Source: Undibacterium sp.
Lineage (GTDB): Bacteria; Pseudomonadota; Gammaproteobacteria; Burkholderiales; Burkholderiaceae_D
Length of the DNA: 8,422 nucleotides
Direction of reading: 5' to 3'
Assembly (NCBI GenBank): GCA_019752975.1
Contig: JAIELM010000272.1
Location: 1 to 8,422, forward strand
In this document: positions 1 through 5,838 of the stretch, in pieces
How the letters are laid out: the number at the start of each line of letters is the position of its first letter
Position numbering within the stretch: the first letter of the stretch is position 1
Notes under the pieces: generated by a model
What the model was told of the DNA's origin: nothing
What the model saw: the letters and a program-made list of their open reading frames with translations, nothing else
Databases searched by the model: none
Translations under genes and position numbers: made by a program

Positions 1-512
1 ACTCTCACATAAGTTTGATGTAAAAGGGGAGTGAGGGTTTTGAAGGTTTGCTTAAGTCTTGTTTGATTAATCTGTGGTAGCCGATGAAAACTAAAGTAGG
101 TAGCAATACAGTTGTCGCTATCGAATACGCCATCGGCAGCAGCGTTAATTAATTTGTGCTGGCGAAAGTGCTGTAACCATTGCGCTGGTATGTCTGGACC
201 TATGCTACTTTCATCAAAAAACACAGGTGATCTGATTTTATTCCAGCGCTGGGCTAAGGGGGTATCCATATGACCGGATTTGTTGCGAATCGCGGCAAGA
301 TGTTCAAGCGGATAGTCTACCGTCAAAACAAAATCTAAAGCCACACCGACGCCGTAAGTGATACCGTGGACACAGGCTAGTGCGCTGTGCGGAAGTAGCG
401 GACGGACAAAGTTTCGCGTCCATACTTTAAAACTGGCGATGTCTTGTACTGTTGTCGCTGCGTTGATGCAATCGTACCAGTATGGCTCTTGTCTCACGGG
501 GTTGCTGTTCAT
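1..512 (-). CDS. EpsA-like LuxR-family transcriptional regulator, N-terminal part (3' end off the window)
   Basis: An open frame of 170 codons starts at ATG 512 and runs off the left edge without a stop. The start follows a purine-rich ATAAGG on the minus strand about 10 bases upstream. The protein contains VWTRNFVRPLLPHSALACVHG (residues 30-50), a WN..RSPVFFDE stretch (about 90-101) and YFSFHRLP (139-146). This order matches the N-terminal sensory-like domain of EpsA-type regulators, which in betaproteobacteria accompany exopolysaccharide and PEP-CTERM/exosortase loci and end in a GerE-type helix-turn-helix. That C-terminal domain would lie beyond the left edge, so DNA binding is inferred from the family. 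There is no signal peptide or membrane segment, which fits a cytoplasmic regulator. The gene lies 307 bases downstream of the HlyD-like gene on the same strand. It may be co-transcribed or have its own promoter; I found no convincing -35/-10 pair. The gene call is firm and the family assignment fairly firm. Confidence 0.75.
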   Translation of the reverse strand, partial: MNSNPVRQEPYWYDCINAATTVQDIASFKVWTRNFVRPLLPHSALACVHGITYGVGVALDFVLTVDYPLEHLAAIRNKSGHMDTPLAQRWNKIRSPVFFDESSIGPDIPAQWLQHFRQHKLINAAADGVFDSDNCIATYFSFHRLPQINQTRLKQTFKTLTPLLHQTYVR

Positions 513-819
513 TATTTTTGGCCTTATCCAATTTTTTTTCTGACTATTTTTCCAACTTAAGTTAATGCTTTTTTTTGCTTTCCTTGTGGGAAGCGTGGTG
601 AATAAACGACTGTATTGAGTACTGCTCTGGATTCCCGATAAAGGCACTCGGGAAAGACGGCTTAAAAAAATATTTCTTGCTGATCAGGTTGTGGTATTTT
701 CTAAATTCTCTTGTCGCTTCAGTCGTGCTTAAGTGCTTTCACACGTCTCTTGTCACTTCGGCTTTAATGGACGGTGGCTTGCTCCCGCCCTACGACATAC
801 GTCGATTTTCCTTTTTGCT
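513..819. other. Intergenic region between the HlyD-like gene and the EpsA-like gene
   Basis: This is about 307 bases with no supported gene. The part next to the EpsA-like gene is rich in A/T runs and includes the palindrome AACTTAAGTT at 554-563. The middle holds one REP-like hairpin element (624-666). The part next to the HlyD stop has two near-identical 14-base stretches (707-720 and 746-759). I found no hairpin followed by a T-run in the minus direction, so no clear terminator for the secretion operon. Plus-strand open frames here are shadows. Confidence 0.6.
624..666 (+). repeat. REP-like hairpin element, copy A
   Basis: The element begins GCTCTGGATTCCCG and ends GGGAAAGACGGCTTAAA. It contains a perfect 7-bp inverted repeat, TTCCCGA (632-638) and TCGGGAA (648-654), around a 9-base loop. 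The same start and end sequences occur in copies B (2261), C (2483) and D (2347-2383, opposite strand), so this is a dispersed family. Copies A and D share the same internal hairpin, while B and C carry a different one. No T-run follows on either strand, so a simple terminator role is not supported. Confidence 0.75.
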
Positions 820-2190
820 TTACCTCTCTCGCCCTGCTTCCCCGACGGTCTTTTGCACCGGAGAGAGCAAATATTCTAGTACGCTGCGTTGTCCTTGGTT
901 GATCTCTGCTACTACTTGCATCCCTGGGGTAATGGTTAGTTTTTTGCCTTGTGGGTCGTTTAAAGTTTGGGTCTCTAGTGTGACTCTGGCTTTGTAGGTG
1001 GCTGTGGTGCTTGGATTGTCGTTGTTGCCTGAGTTGGGGTTGGTGGTCATGTTTGGTTTGTTGCCTTCGGTGGCGTCGACGCTGAGGTGGGTGAGTTTGC
1101 CCTTGAGCATGCCGTAGCGTTGAAAGGGGTAAGTGGCTAGTTTGATTTGTACACTTTGGCCAACTTGGATGAAGCCGATGTCTTCGTTTTTAATATTGAT
1201 ATCGGCATAGAGTTGTTCATCTTTGGGAACGAGGGTCATGATGACGCTGCCAGGTTGAACTACCGCGCCGACGGTGGTGGTGGCGATGTCTTTGATGGTG
1301 CCCGCTTGTGGGGCTTTGAGTTCCATTAGGCCTTGTTTGTATTGGCTTTTATCCAGGTTGGGTAGCAGTTGGCCGATTTTTTGTTGTAACTCGGTGAGCT
1401 CTTTTTGTAAATCGGCTTGGTAATTACTGCGAATTTGTTGAATCTTTTTTTGTTGTGCGTCAATGGTGGAATGGAGGGCGGCGACACTTGCTTGTTGCGC
1501 TGTTAAATTCTTGGCGGCCTCGATATAGGCTCTTTGTTTTTCTGCGCTGAGATTACTGGCGATTAGGCCGTCTTTTTCTAGGTCAGCAAAGTTGTCTGCG
1601 GTCTTTTTTAAGGAGGGTAGCGTTTGTTCATATTTGGCGAGGATTTCTAAGGCGCTGGTTTTTTCATGTTGGGCTTTTTGGAGTTGAGCTTGTTCTTGCG
1701 CTAGGGTGTCTTGTAGTGCTTTTTTGTGCGCTTGGTATTGGTTTTGCACTTGCTGGTAGAGTTTGAGATCGTCATCGGCATGCCTTGACATAGTGCTGTT
1801 GTTGAGTTCGGCTTGTAGTCGTCTTACTTGCATTTGACTTGTTTGTAGGTCGTTGTGAATCCCTGTTTTGTCGGCGTTGGTCATGGTGGTGTCTAGCCTG
1901 GCGATGATTTGACCTTGCTGGACTTGCTCACCTTCACTCACCAGTAGTTCTGTCACGATGCCGGCTTCTGCTGGTTGGACGATTTTGAGCAAAGTTTGCG
2001 GAACGAGCTTACCTTCGGCGGTGGCGATGATGTCTAGTTTGCCTAGGGCGGCCCAGAGAATGAGGATGATCACTAGGACAGAGACGGCGATGGCGACGAT
2101 GCGTCCAGTTTGGCTGGGCGGGTTATTTTGGATCAGTTGTAACGGATCGTGCCAGCGGGTGGGTGGAACTAGTTTTTTGTGTTGGGTCAT
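820..2190 (-). CDS. HlyD-family type I secretion membrane fusion (adaptor) protein
   Basis: A periplasmic adaptor that bridges an inner-membrane ABC exporter to a TolC-type outer-membrane channel. From ATG 2190 the protein is 456 aa, close to the roughly 480 aa of HlyD. It has a short cytoplasmic N-terminus, one membrane segment at about 28-50, a first lipoyl half with GKLVPQ (60-65) and IVQPAEAGIV (70-79), a long Gln/Lys-rich coiled coil (about 104-281), a second lipoyl half with LKAPQAGTIKDI (about 291-302), and a beta-barrel domain ending in the HlyD-type tail RSVLEYLLSP. Both termini look intact. An Asn/Ser/Thr-rich insert lies near 375-398. The frame stays open to an ATG at 2277, but that codon and its neighbours lie inside repeat copy B, so I prefer 2190, where residues become HlyD-like. 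Neither start has a good Shine-Dalgarno. It follows the ABC exporter gene after an unusually long 372-base gap. The substrate is unknown. Confidence 0.9.
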   Translation of the reverse strand: MTQHKKLVPPTRWHDPLQLIQNNPPSQTGRIVAIAVSVLVIILILWAALGKLDIIATAEGKLVPQTLLKIVQPAEAGIVTELLVSEGEQVQQGQIIARLDTTMTNADKTGIHNDLQTSQMQVRRLQAELNNSTMSRHADDDLKLYQQVQNQYQAHKKALQDTLAQEQAQLQKAQHEKTSALEILAKYEQTLPSLKKTADNFADLEKDGLIASNLSAEKQRAYIEAAKNLTAQQASVAALHSTIDAQQKKIQQIRSNYQADLQKELTELQQKIGQLLPNLDKSQYKQGLMELKAPQAGTIKDIATTTVGAVVQPGSVIMTLVPKDEQLYADINIKNEDIGFIQVGQSVQIKLATYPFQRYGMLKGKLTHLSVDATEGNKPNMTTNPNSGNNDNPSTTATYKARVTLETQTLNDPQGKKLTITPGMQVVAEINQGQRSVLEYLLSPVQKTVGEAGRER

Positions 2191-2260
2191 TTTATGTTTG
2201 TGGTTTTGTGGTTCGCGTATATTGGGTCGTGTATTGCGTATTGGCTGTTTTGGGGTGTTC

Positions 2261-2310
2261 GCTCTGGATCCCCGCATTCGCGAGGAAGACGGCTTAAAGT
2301 CAAAGTCAGA
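2261..2310 (+). repeat. REP-like hairpin element, copy B
   Basis: It begins GCTCTGGATCCCCGC and continues through GAGGAAGACGGCTTAAAG. Its core CCCCGC-ATTC-GCGAGG (2270-2285) is a 6-bp stem with one mismatch and a 4-base loop. It matches copy C, exactly 220 bases downstream, over about 50 bases with a handful of differences. It also overlaps the spurious upstream extension of the HlyD-like frame. Confidence 0.85.
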
Positions 2311-2346
2311 ACCGCGCTTGCACTGATTCTGTCCCTATCGTTCATG

Positions 2347-2383
2347 CTGTCTTTCCCGAGTGCTCTTATCGGGAATCCAGAGC
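2347..2383 (-). repeat. REP-like hairpin element, copy D (inverted relative to B and C)
   Basis: Read on the minus strand it begins GCTCTGGATTCCCG and ends CGGGAAAGACAGC. It has a perfect 7-bp inverted repeat, TTCCCGA (2353-2359) and TCGGGAA (2369-2375), with a 9-base loop, as in copy A. Its outer 14 bases (2370-2383) are the reverse complement of the first 14 bases of copy B with one mismatch, so B and D can form a large stem of the kind seen in paired REP elements. Confidence 0.8.
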
Positions 2384-2480
2384 GGATTGCTGTGGTAATT
2401 ACTTAAGTTGACTATTATTGGTGATATCACTCACTATGCTATTTATTTGTGTACTCGTTCTTCGGCGATAGGTGTCGTTC

Positions 2481-2530
2481 ATTCTGGATCCCCGCGTTCG
2501 CGAGGAAGACGGCTTAAAATCAAAAGCAGA
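2481..2530 (+). repeat. REP-like hairpin element, copy C
   Basis: It carries TCTGGATCCCCGCGTTCGCG followed by AGGAAGACGGCTTAAA, nearly identical to copy B. The core CCCCGC-GTTC-GCGAGG (2490-2505) forms a stem with one mismatch and a 4-base loop. It lies 32 bases beyond the stop of the ABC exporter gene, in its transcribed 3' region. Confidence 0.85.
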
Positions 2531-2562
2531 TCCACGAACCTATCCGCCCATTCCCATACCAT

Positions 2563-4710
2563 TTATCCCGTCACCGTCGGTGCCAATCCTACTCTCTGCG
2601 CTCCTTGTGCTCCCAATTTATAGATCGCGTCCACGTGCAAGCCCTTGGGTAATCCATGGGTGATGAAGAGCATGGTGACTTTGCCGTGTAGGCTGTTAAT
2701 TGTTTGCGCAAAGTGTTCGGCGGTGGGAGCATCTAGGGCGCTGGTGGCTTCGTCGAAGATTAAGATGCTGGGGCGTTTTAGTAAGGCTCTGGCGATCGCT
2801 ATTCTTTGTTTTTGTCCACCGGACAGTCCAGCACCGCGTTCGCCGATTTCGGTTTGATAGCCTTTGGGCAGGGCTTCTATGGTTTGATGGATTTCTGCCA
2901 TTTTGCAGGCGGCGGTGATTTGTTCGAAGTTGGCGTCTGGACTGGCCATTTGTAAATTGTCGTAGATGGTGCCGGAGAATAGCGTAGTTTCTTGGGGGAC
3001 GACACCAAAGTGACTACGTAACTCGTTGGCGCTGAGGTAGCGAATGTCTACGCCATCGACAAGAATTCGGCCTTGGCTGGGTTGGTAAAAACCCTGTAGC
3101 AGCTTGGCTAAGGTGCTCTTGCCACAACCTGAAGCGCCCATAATGCCTATGGTTTGACCTGGTTGTATGCTGATATTGAGATTGTCATAGACTAGCGGGA
3201 GGTGTTCTGCATATTTGAAGGCGCATTGTTCTATCTCGACTTGGCCTTGTTTGGCATTGGCGCGACTGGGGGTAATAGAATAAGGTTCGACTGGCGCATT
3301 CATTAAATCGCCCAAGCGATCTACCGACAGACTAGCTTGCTGAAATTGCTGCCACAGGCCGACCAGTCTTAACATCGGTTGCGACAATCTGCCAGAAAAC
3401 ATTTGAAAAGCGACTAGCATACCGATGGTAAATTCAGTGCTGTGCATGACGGTGTAAGCGCCTATCGCTAGGATCAATAGGGTCATGATTTGCTCTAATA
3501 AATTGGAAGCCGTGTTATAACTATTGGCCAGTTGTTTAGTGGCGAACCCCGCTTGTAAATAGCTGGCTAAGTAGCCACTGTATTTGCTATTAAGTTGCGG
3601 TTCTAGTTGCAGCGATTTGACGGTTTCTAGACCGACGATGTATTCAGTCATGAAGGCTTGATTGCGAGCACCTAGTTGAAATTGCTGCTGCAACTTAGCC
3701 TGAAATAAGGGCGCGACAATCATACTAAGAAGCACGATAATGCTCAAAATCGCTAGCACGATGAGGGTTAAGGTAACGCTGTAGTAAAACATGATGGCGA
3801 CAAAAATCAGCAGAAAAGGCAAATCCAAAATCAGTGTCACTGCGGCGCTGGCAATGAATTCTCGGATCGTTTCTACCCCATGCATGCGGGCAGCGATCAC
3901 GCCTGTAGAGCGGTGTTGGAAATACATGGGCGGAAGTGTAAACAGGCGTTCAAACACCGCAGAACCCAAGACGGCATCAACCCGATTACCGGTATGCAGC
4001 ACCAAGTATTGACGCAGCCACGATAGGCCAGCACTGAAGATCATGAAGATCAACATACCTAAGGCGATGACAATAAGCGTGCTTTGGGTTCTATGCACTA
4101 CGACTTTATCGATGATCGCTTGGGTGAAAAGTGGCGTGGCTAGGGCGATCAATTGGATTACTAGTGAGGCCAATAAAATCTCTTGCCAGAGTTTTTTATG
4201 TTTCAGCAATTCTGGTACAAACCAACTAAAACCAAAGCGCCGCGCTTGCTGTTCTTGTATCGCGCTGTCTGTGTCAATACCTGCGTCAATTTGAGGAGAT
4301 ATGCGAGTAATGTGACCACCGTAGTGGACTTTTAATTCTGGCAGGCTGATAGTGCGAGGCGCAGTATCGTTGGATTCGACAATCAGGACATGCACGCCAT
4401 CGGCTTGTAAAATCAGTGCGGGACTGATTTCGACAGGATTTTGCTCTAGGGTGAGTGGATCTTGTGCTTCTCCATTTGGGCGTAGCCACAACAGTAAAGG
4501 AAAGGCTTCTTTATGCAGCTTTTCGGCCTTGCATTTGTGGGTACTCGCTTGCAATCCAAGCTCATTCATCGCCTTCAGGAGACTAAGATCGGTGTACGGT
4601 GCAGCGCATTGTTGTTGGGCGAGATCGAGGGAAAAGGGTTTACGGTGCAAAGCGCATAGGCCTTGTAGCGCCCAGAAGAAGGCGCTTTTACTGACTGCTT
4701 GGGGTTGCAT
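2563..4710 (-). CDS. HlyB-type type I secretion ABC exporter (permease-ATPase with C39-like domain)
   Basis: An inner-membrane ABC exporter that drives one-step secretion of a protein substrate to the outside with an HlyD adaptor and a TolC-type channel. From ATG 4710 the protein is 715 aa. Residues 1 to about 130 resemble a peptidase C39 domain without the catalytic Cys-Gly motif, as in HlyB, where this domain binds substrate rather than cutting a leader. Six membrane segments follow, at about 174-199, 210-232, 286-312, 314-336, 404-422 and 427-449. The ATPase is complete: Walker A GASGCGKST (525-533), Q-loop PQETTLFSG (Q573), signature LSGGQKQR (629-636), Walker B ILIFDEATSALD (D653, E654) and H-loop His685. 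The frame extends to a TTG at 4743, but ATG 4710 has a GAGGT ribosome site 6 bases upstream and is preferred. It is first in a two-gene operon with the HlyD-like gene. The substrate is not encoded here. Confidence 0.93.
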   Translation of the reverse strand: MQPQAVSKSAFFWALQGLCALHRKPFSLDLAQQQCAAPYTDLSLLKAMNELGLQASTHKCKAEKLHKEAFPLLLWLRPNGEAQDPLTLEQNPVEISPALILQADGVHVLIVESNDTAPRTISLPELKVHYGGHITRISPQIDAGIDTDSAIQEQQARRFGFSWFVPELLKHKKLWQEILLASLVIQLIALATPLFTQAIIDKVVVHRTQSTLIVIALGMLIFMIFSAGLSWLRQYLVLHTGNRVDAVLGSAVFERLFTLPPMYFQHRSTGVIAARMHGVETIREFIASAAVTLILDLPFLLIFVAIMFYYSVTLTLIVLAILSIIVLLSMIVAPLFQAKLQQQFQLGARNQAFMTEYIVGLETVKSLQLEPQLNSKYSGYLASYLQAGFATKQLANSYNTASNLLEQIMTLLILAIGAYTVMHSTEFTIGMLVAFQMFSGRLSQPMLRLVGLWQQFQQASLSVDRLGDLMNAPVEPYSITPSRANAKQGQVEIEQCAFKYAEHLPLVYDNLNISIQPGQTIGIMGASGCGKSTLAKLLQGFYQPSQGRILVDGVDIRYLSANELRSHFGVVPQETTLFSGTIYDNLQMASPDANFEQITAACKMAEIHQTIEALPKGYQTEIGERGAGLSGGQKQRIAIARALLKRPSILIFDEATSALDAPTAEHFAQTINSLHGKVTMLFITHGLPKGLHVDAIYKLGAQGAQRVGLAPTVTG

Positions 4711-4716
4711 GTTGAG

Positions 4717-4721
4717 ACCTC
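4717..4721 (-). promoter_or_regulatory. Ribosome binding site fixing the ABC exporter start
   Basis: On the minus strand GAGGT stands 6 bases before ATG 4710. The alternative upstream TTG at 4743 has no comparable site, so this motif decides the start and removes 11 residues from the longest frame. Confidence 0.7.
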
Positions 4722-4805
4722 GGTTACTGTAAGAGCCACCCAAAATACGCGTTCGATGAACAGCTATTTATTGAACGATCTTCCAGATTGATTTTACGAG
4801 GCGTA

Positions 4806-4834
4806 ACTTTAAGATAATTTTACCTAAACGACAA
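4806..4834 (-). promoter_or_regulatory. Candidate sigma-70 promoter of the secretion operon
   Basis: Minus strand: TTGTCG (4834-4829) and TAAAGT (4811-4806) are separated by exactly 17 bases, each matching 4 of 6 consensus positions. Transcription would start about 90 bases upstream of the exporter ATG. This is pattern matching in AT-rich DNA, so confidence is low. Confidence 0.3.
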
Positions 4835-4881
4835 GTGAAATTTTTATAATTTATAACGTCTTCGAAATAATCTTGCATGTA

Positions 4882-4911
4882 TTTACTTTTTTCATAGCAA
4901 AACCATATAAA
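4882..4911 (+). promoter_or_regulatory. Candidate sigma-70 promoter of the LuxR-type regulator
   Basis: TTTACT (4882-4887, 4 of 6) and TATAAA (4906-4911, 5 of 6) are 18 bases apart, giving a leader of roughly 135 bases. Other AT-rich hexamers nearby, including TATAAT at 4845, are possible alternatives. Confidence 0.3.
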
Positions 4912-5053
4912 TCATCGATTCACCGCTTCTACCCTCACAAACGACAAAAACTCAACATTTCAATTCATACACTTTATTTCCAAGATGCATCATGTGATAA
5001 TGCGATTGTAAACTTCAGCAACAAATCGTCGTGACCAAATACAGGAACCAAGC

Positions 5054-5701
5054 ATGAGCATTGATGCACGTATTAAAATCATCATCGTGGAAGCTCAGCC
5101 GGTAGTGCGAGCTGGCATCAAGCATTTCATTGCCAACATTGCAGACATGATCGTAGTCGGAGAAGCGCTTAATGGGCATGATGCGATTCGATTAGCTAGA
5201 CAGATTGAGGCCAATTTAATGCTCATCGAAATTGCATTCAATGATCGCAATGGGATTGACGTACTGAAGCAAATCAAGCGTGAATTTCCGCACATCGCCA
5301 TCATCGTATTTTCGTCGCATCGAGAGGATCAATATGCGATTCGAGCGCTCAAAGCCGGAGCCTCTGGTTTTATGAACAAACAATGCAGTCAAGAGGAGCT
5401 ATTGCGTGGGATAAATCAAGTCGCATCTGGGCTAAAATTAATTAGTCCGGAACTGGCACAGGAAATGGCGAACAATCTTAGCCATGAATATGCAAGTGAA
5501 CCACATAAAACCCTATCCGACCGCGAATATCAAACCATGACAATGATCGCATCGGGTAAAAGTGTTAGTGATATTGCGAAAGAACTCTCCTTATCAGTCA
5601 AGACCATTAGTGAATATCGTGCGCGTATTTTGATCAAGATGAGATTGCGCCACAATGGTGAATTAACGCATTATGCAATCAAGAATGAACTGGTAGAATA
5701 G
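5054..5701 (+). CDS. NarL/FixJ-type regulator with a degenerate receiver domain and LuxR-type HTH
   Basis: A 215-aa two-domain transcription regulator, the usual NarL/GacA length. ATG 5054 has AGGAA 6 bases upstream. Residues 7-125 form a receiver fold (IKIIIVEAQPVVRAG at the start, RALKAGASGFMNK near 97-109). Residues 155-213 form a GerE-type HTH with LSDREYQ, IAKELSLSVKTISEYRARIL and ELTHYAI, very like GacA/UvrY-style regulators. The receiver is atypical. Where the family has the phosphorylated Asp (LLD-I-S-M-P) this protein has LIEIAFN, so Glu59 replaces Asp. The acidic pair that holds magnesium is Glu13-Ala14 instead of Asp-Asp. The switch Ser87 and Lys109 remain. It is therefore probably not controlled by ordinary phosphorylation; Glu may mimic the active state (inference). 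No histidine kinase is in the window. It diverges from the secretion operon and precedes the diguanylate cyclase gene by 137 bases. Confidence 0.92.
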   Translation: MSIDARIKIIIVEAQPVVRAGIKHFIANIADMIVVGEALNGHDAIRLARQIEANLMLIEIAFNDRNGIDVLKQIKREFPHIAIIVFSSHREDQYAIRALKAGASGFMNKQCSQEELLRGINQVASGLKLISPELAQEMANNLSHEYASEPHKTLSDREYQTMTMIASGKSVSDIAKELSLSVKTISEYRARILIKMRLRHNGELTHYAIKNELVE

Positions 5702-5809
5702 GACTTAAACAAAGCAAACACTAAGCTTGTTAGTTACAGTCGCCTCGCCGGTTCAAAGTACTGCCTTCGGCTCCGCCCCTAGTCAATGAATTTTTTGCAG
5801 AAGTCCTAT
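5698..5809. repeat. Perfect 9-bp inverted repeat bracketing the spacer before the cyclase gene
   Basis: ATAGGACTT (5698-5706), which includes the stop codon of the upstream regulator gene, is the exact reverse complement of AAGTCCTAT (5801-5809). The 94 bases between include a stretch at about 5740-5780 that is clearly more G/C-rich than its surroundings. It could be the stem base of an RNA structure or the ends of a very small inserted element. No direct target duplication was recognised. Confidence 0.5.
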
Positions 5810-5838
5810 AGAAATTAGAAATTTTCTGAGAGCGCACC

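Larger units (their letters stand above)
2191..2562. other. Repeat-filled gap inside the type I secretion operon
   Basis: These 372 bases separate the exporter stop from the adaptor start, although such genes usually abut. Three REP-like elements occupy much of it: B (2261-2310) and C (2481-2530) in the same orientation, and D (2347-2383) inverted. Between D and C lies an AT-rich stretch with a perfect 10-bp palindrome GTGATATCAC at 2421-2430. The plus-strand open frames here are made of the repeats and encode the low-complexity 'PRSRGRRL / DPRVREEDG' type of spurious peptide, so I do not call genes. Confidence 0.75.
4711..5053. promoter_or_regulatory. Divergent promoter region between the secretion operon and the LuxR-type regulator
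   Basis: About 340 bases, strongly AT-rich, with no supported gene. Promoters firing both ways must lie here because the genes on either side diverge. The sequence also holds a perfect GATGCATC palindrome at 4984-4991 and an imperfect inverted repeat, CGTTCGAT (4750-4757) with ATTGAACG (4770-4777), in the leader of the exporter gene. A perfect TATAAT stands at 4845-4850 on the plus strand but lacks a convincing -35 partner. Confidence 0.55.

Noticed and set aside
358..543. Short plus-strand frame with a hydrophobic C-terminus
   Set aside because: It lies antisense to the EpsA-like gene, whose minus-strand frame is open throughout and recognisable. The hydrophobic tail comes from T-runs.
577..594. 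Hairpin GCTTTCC-TTGT-GGGAAGC as a terminator
   Set aside because: On the plus strand the T-run precedes rather than follows the stem. On the minus strand an A-run follows. Neither suits an intrinsic terminator.
2191..2277. 29-codon N-terminal extension of the HlyD-like protein
   Set aside because: The start codon is inside a repeat, and the extension is basic, Asn/Pro-rich sequence unlike HlyD N-termini.
2408..2663. Plus-strand open frames of 60-70 codons with 'SGSPRSRGRRL' and 'ILDPRVREEDG' peptides
   Set aside because: They are translations of the REP-like repeats. Peptides of this type are a well-known by-product of such repeats, and the frames have no ribosome sites or family features.
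4352..4732. 126-codon plus-strand frame over the exporter N-terminus
   Set aside because: It is antisense to the conserved exporter frame, has no recognisable domain and has the composition of a shadow frame.
5735..5785. Possible tRNA-like T-loop ('CCGGTTCAAAGT') in the spacer before the cyclase gene
   Set aside because: No acceptor stem, anticodon arm or properly paired T-stem could be built around it.
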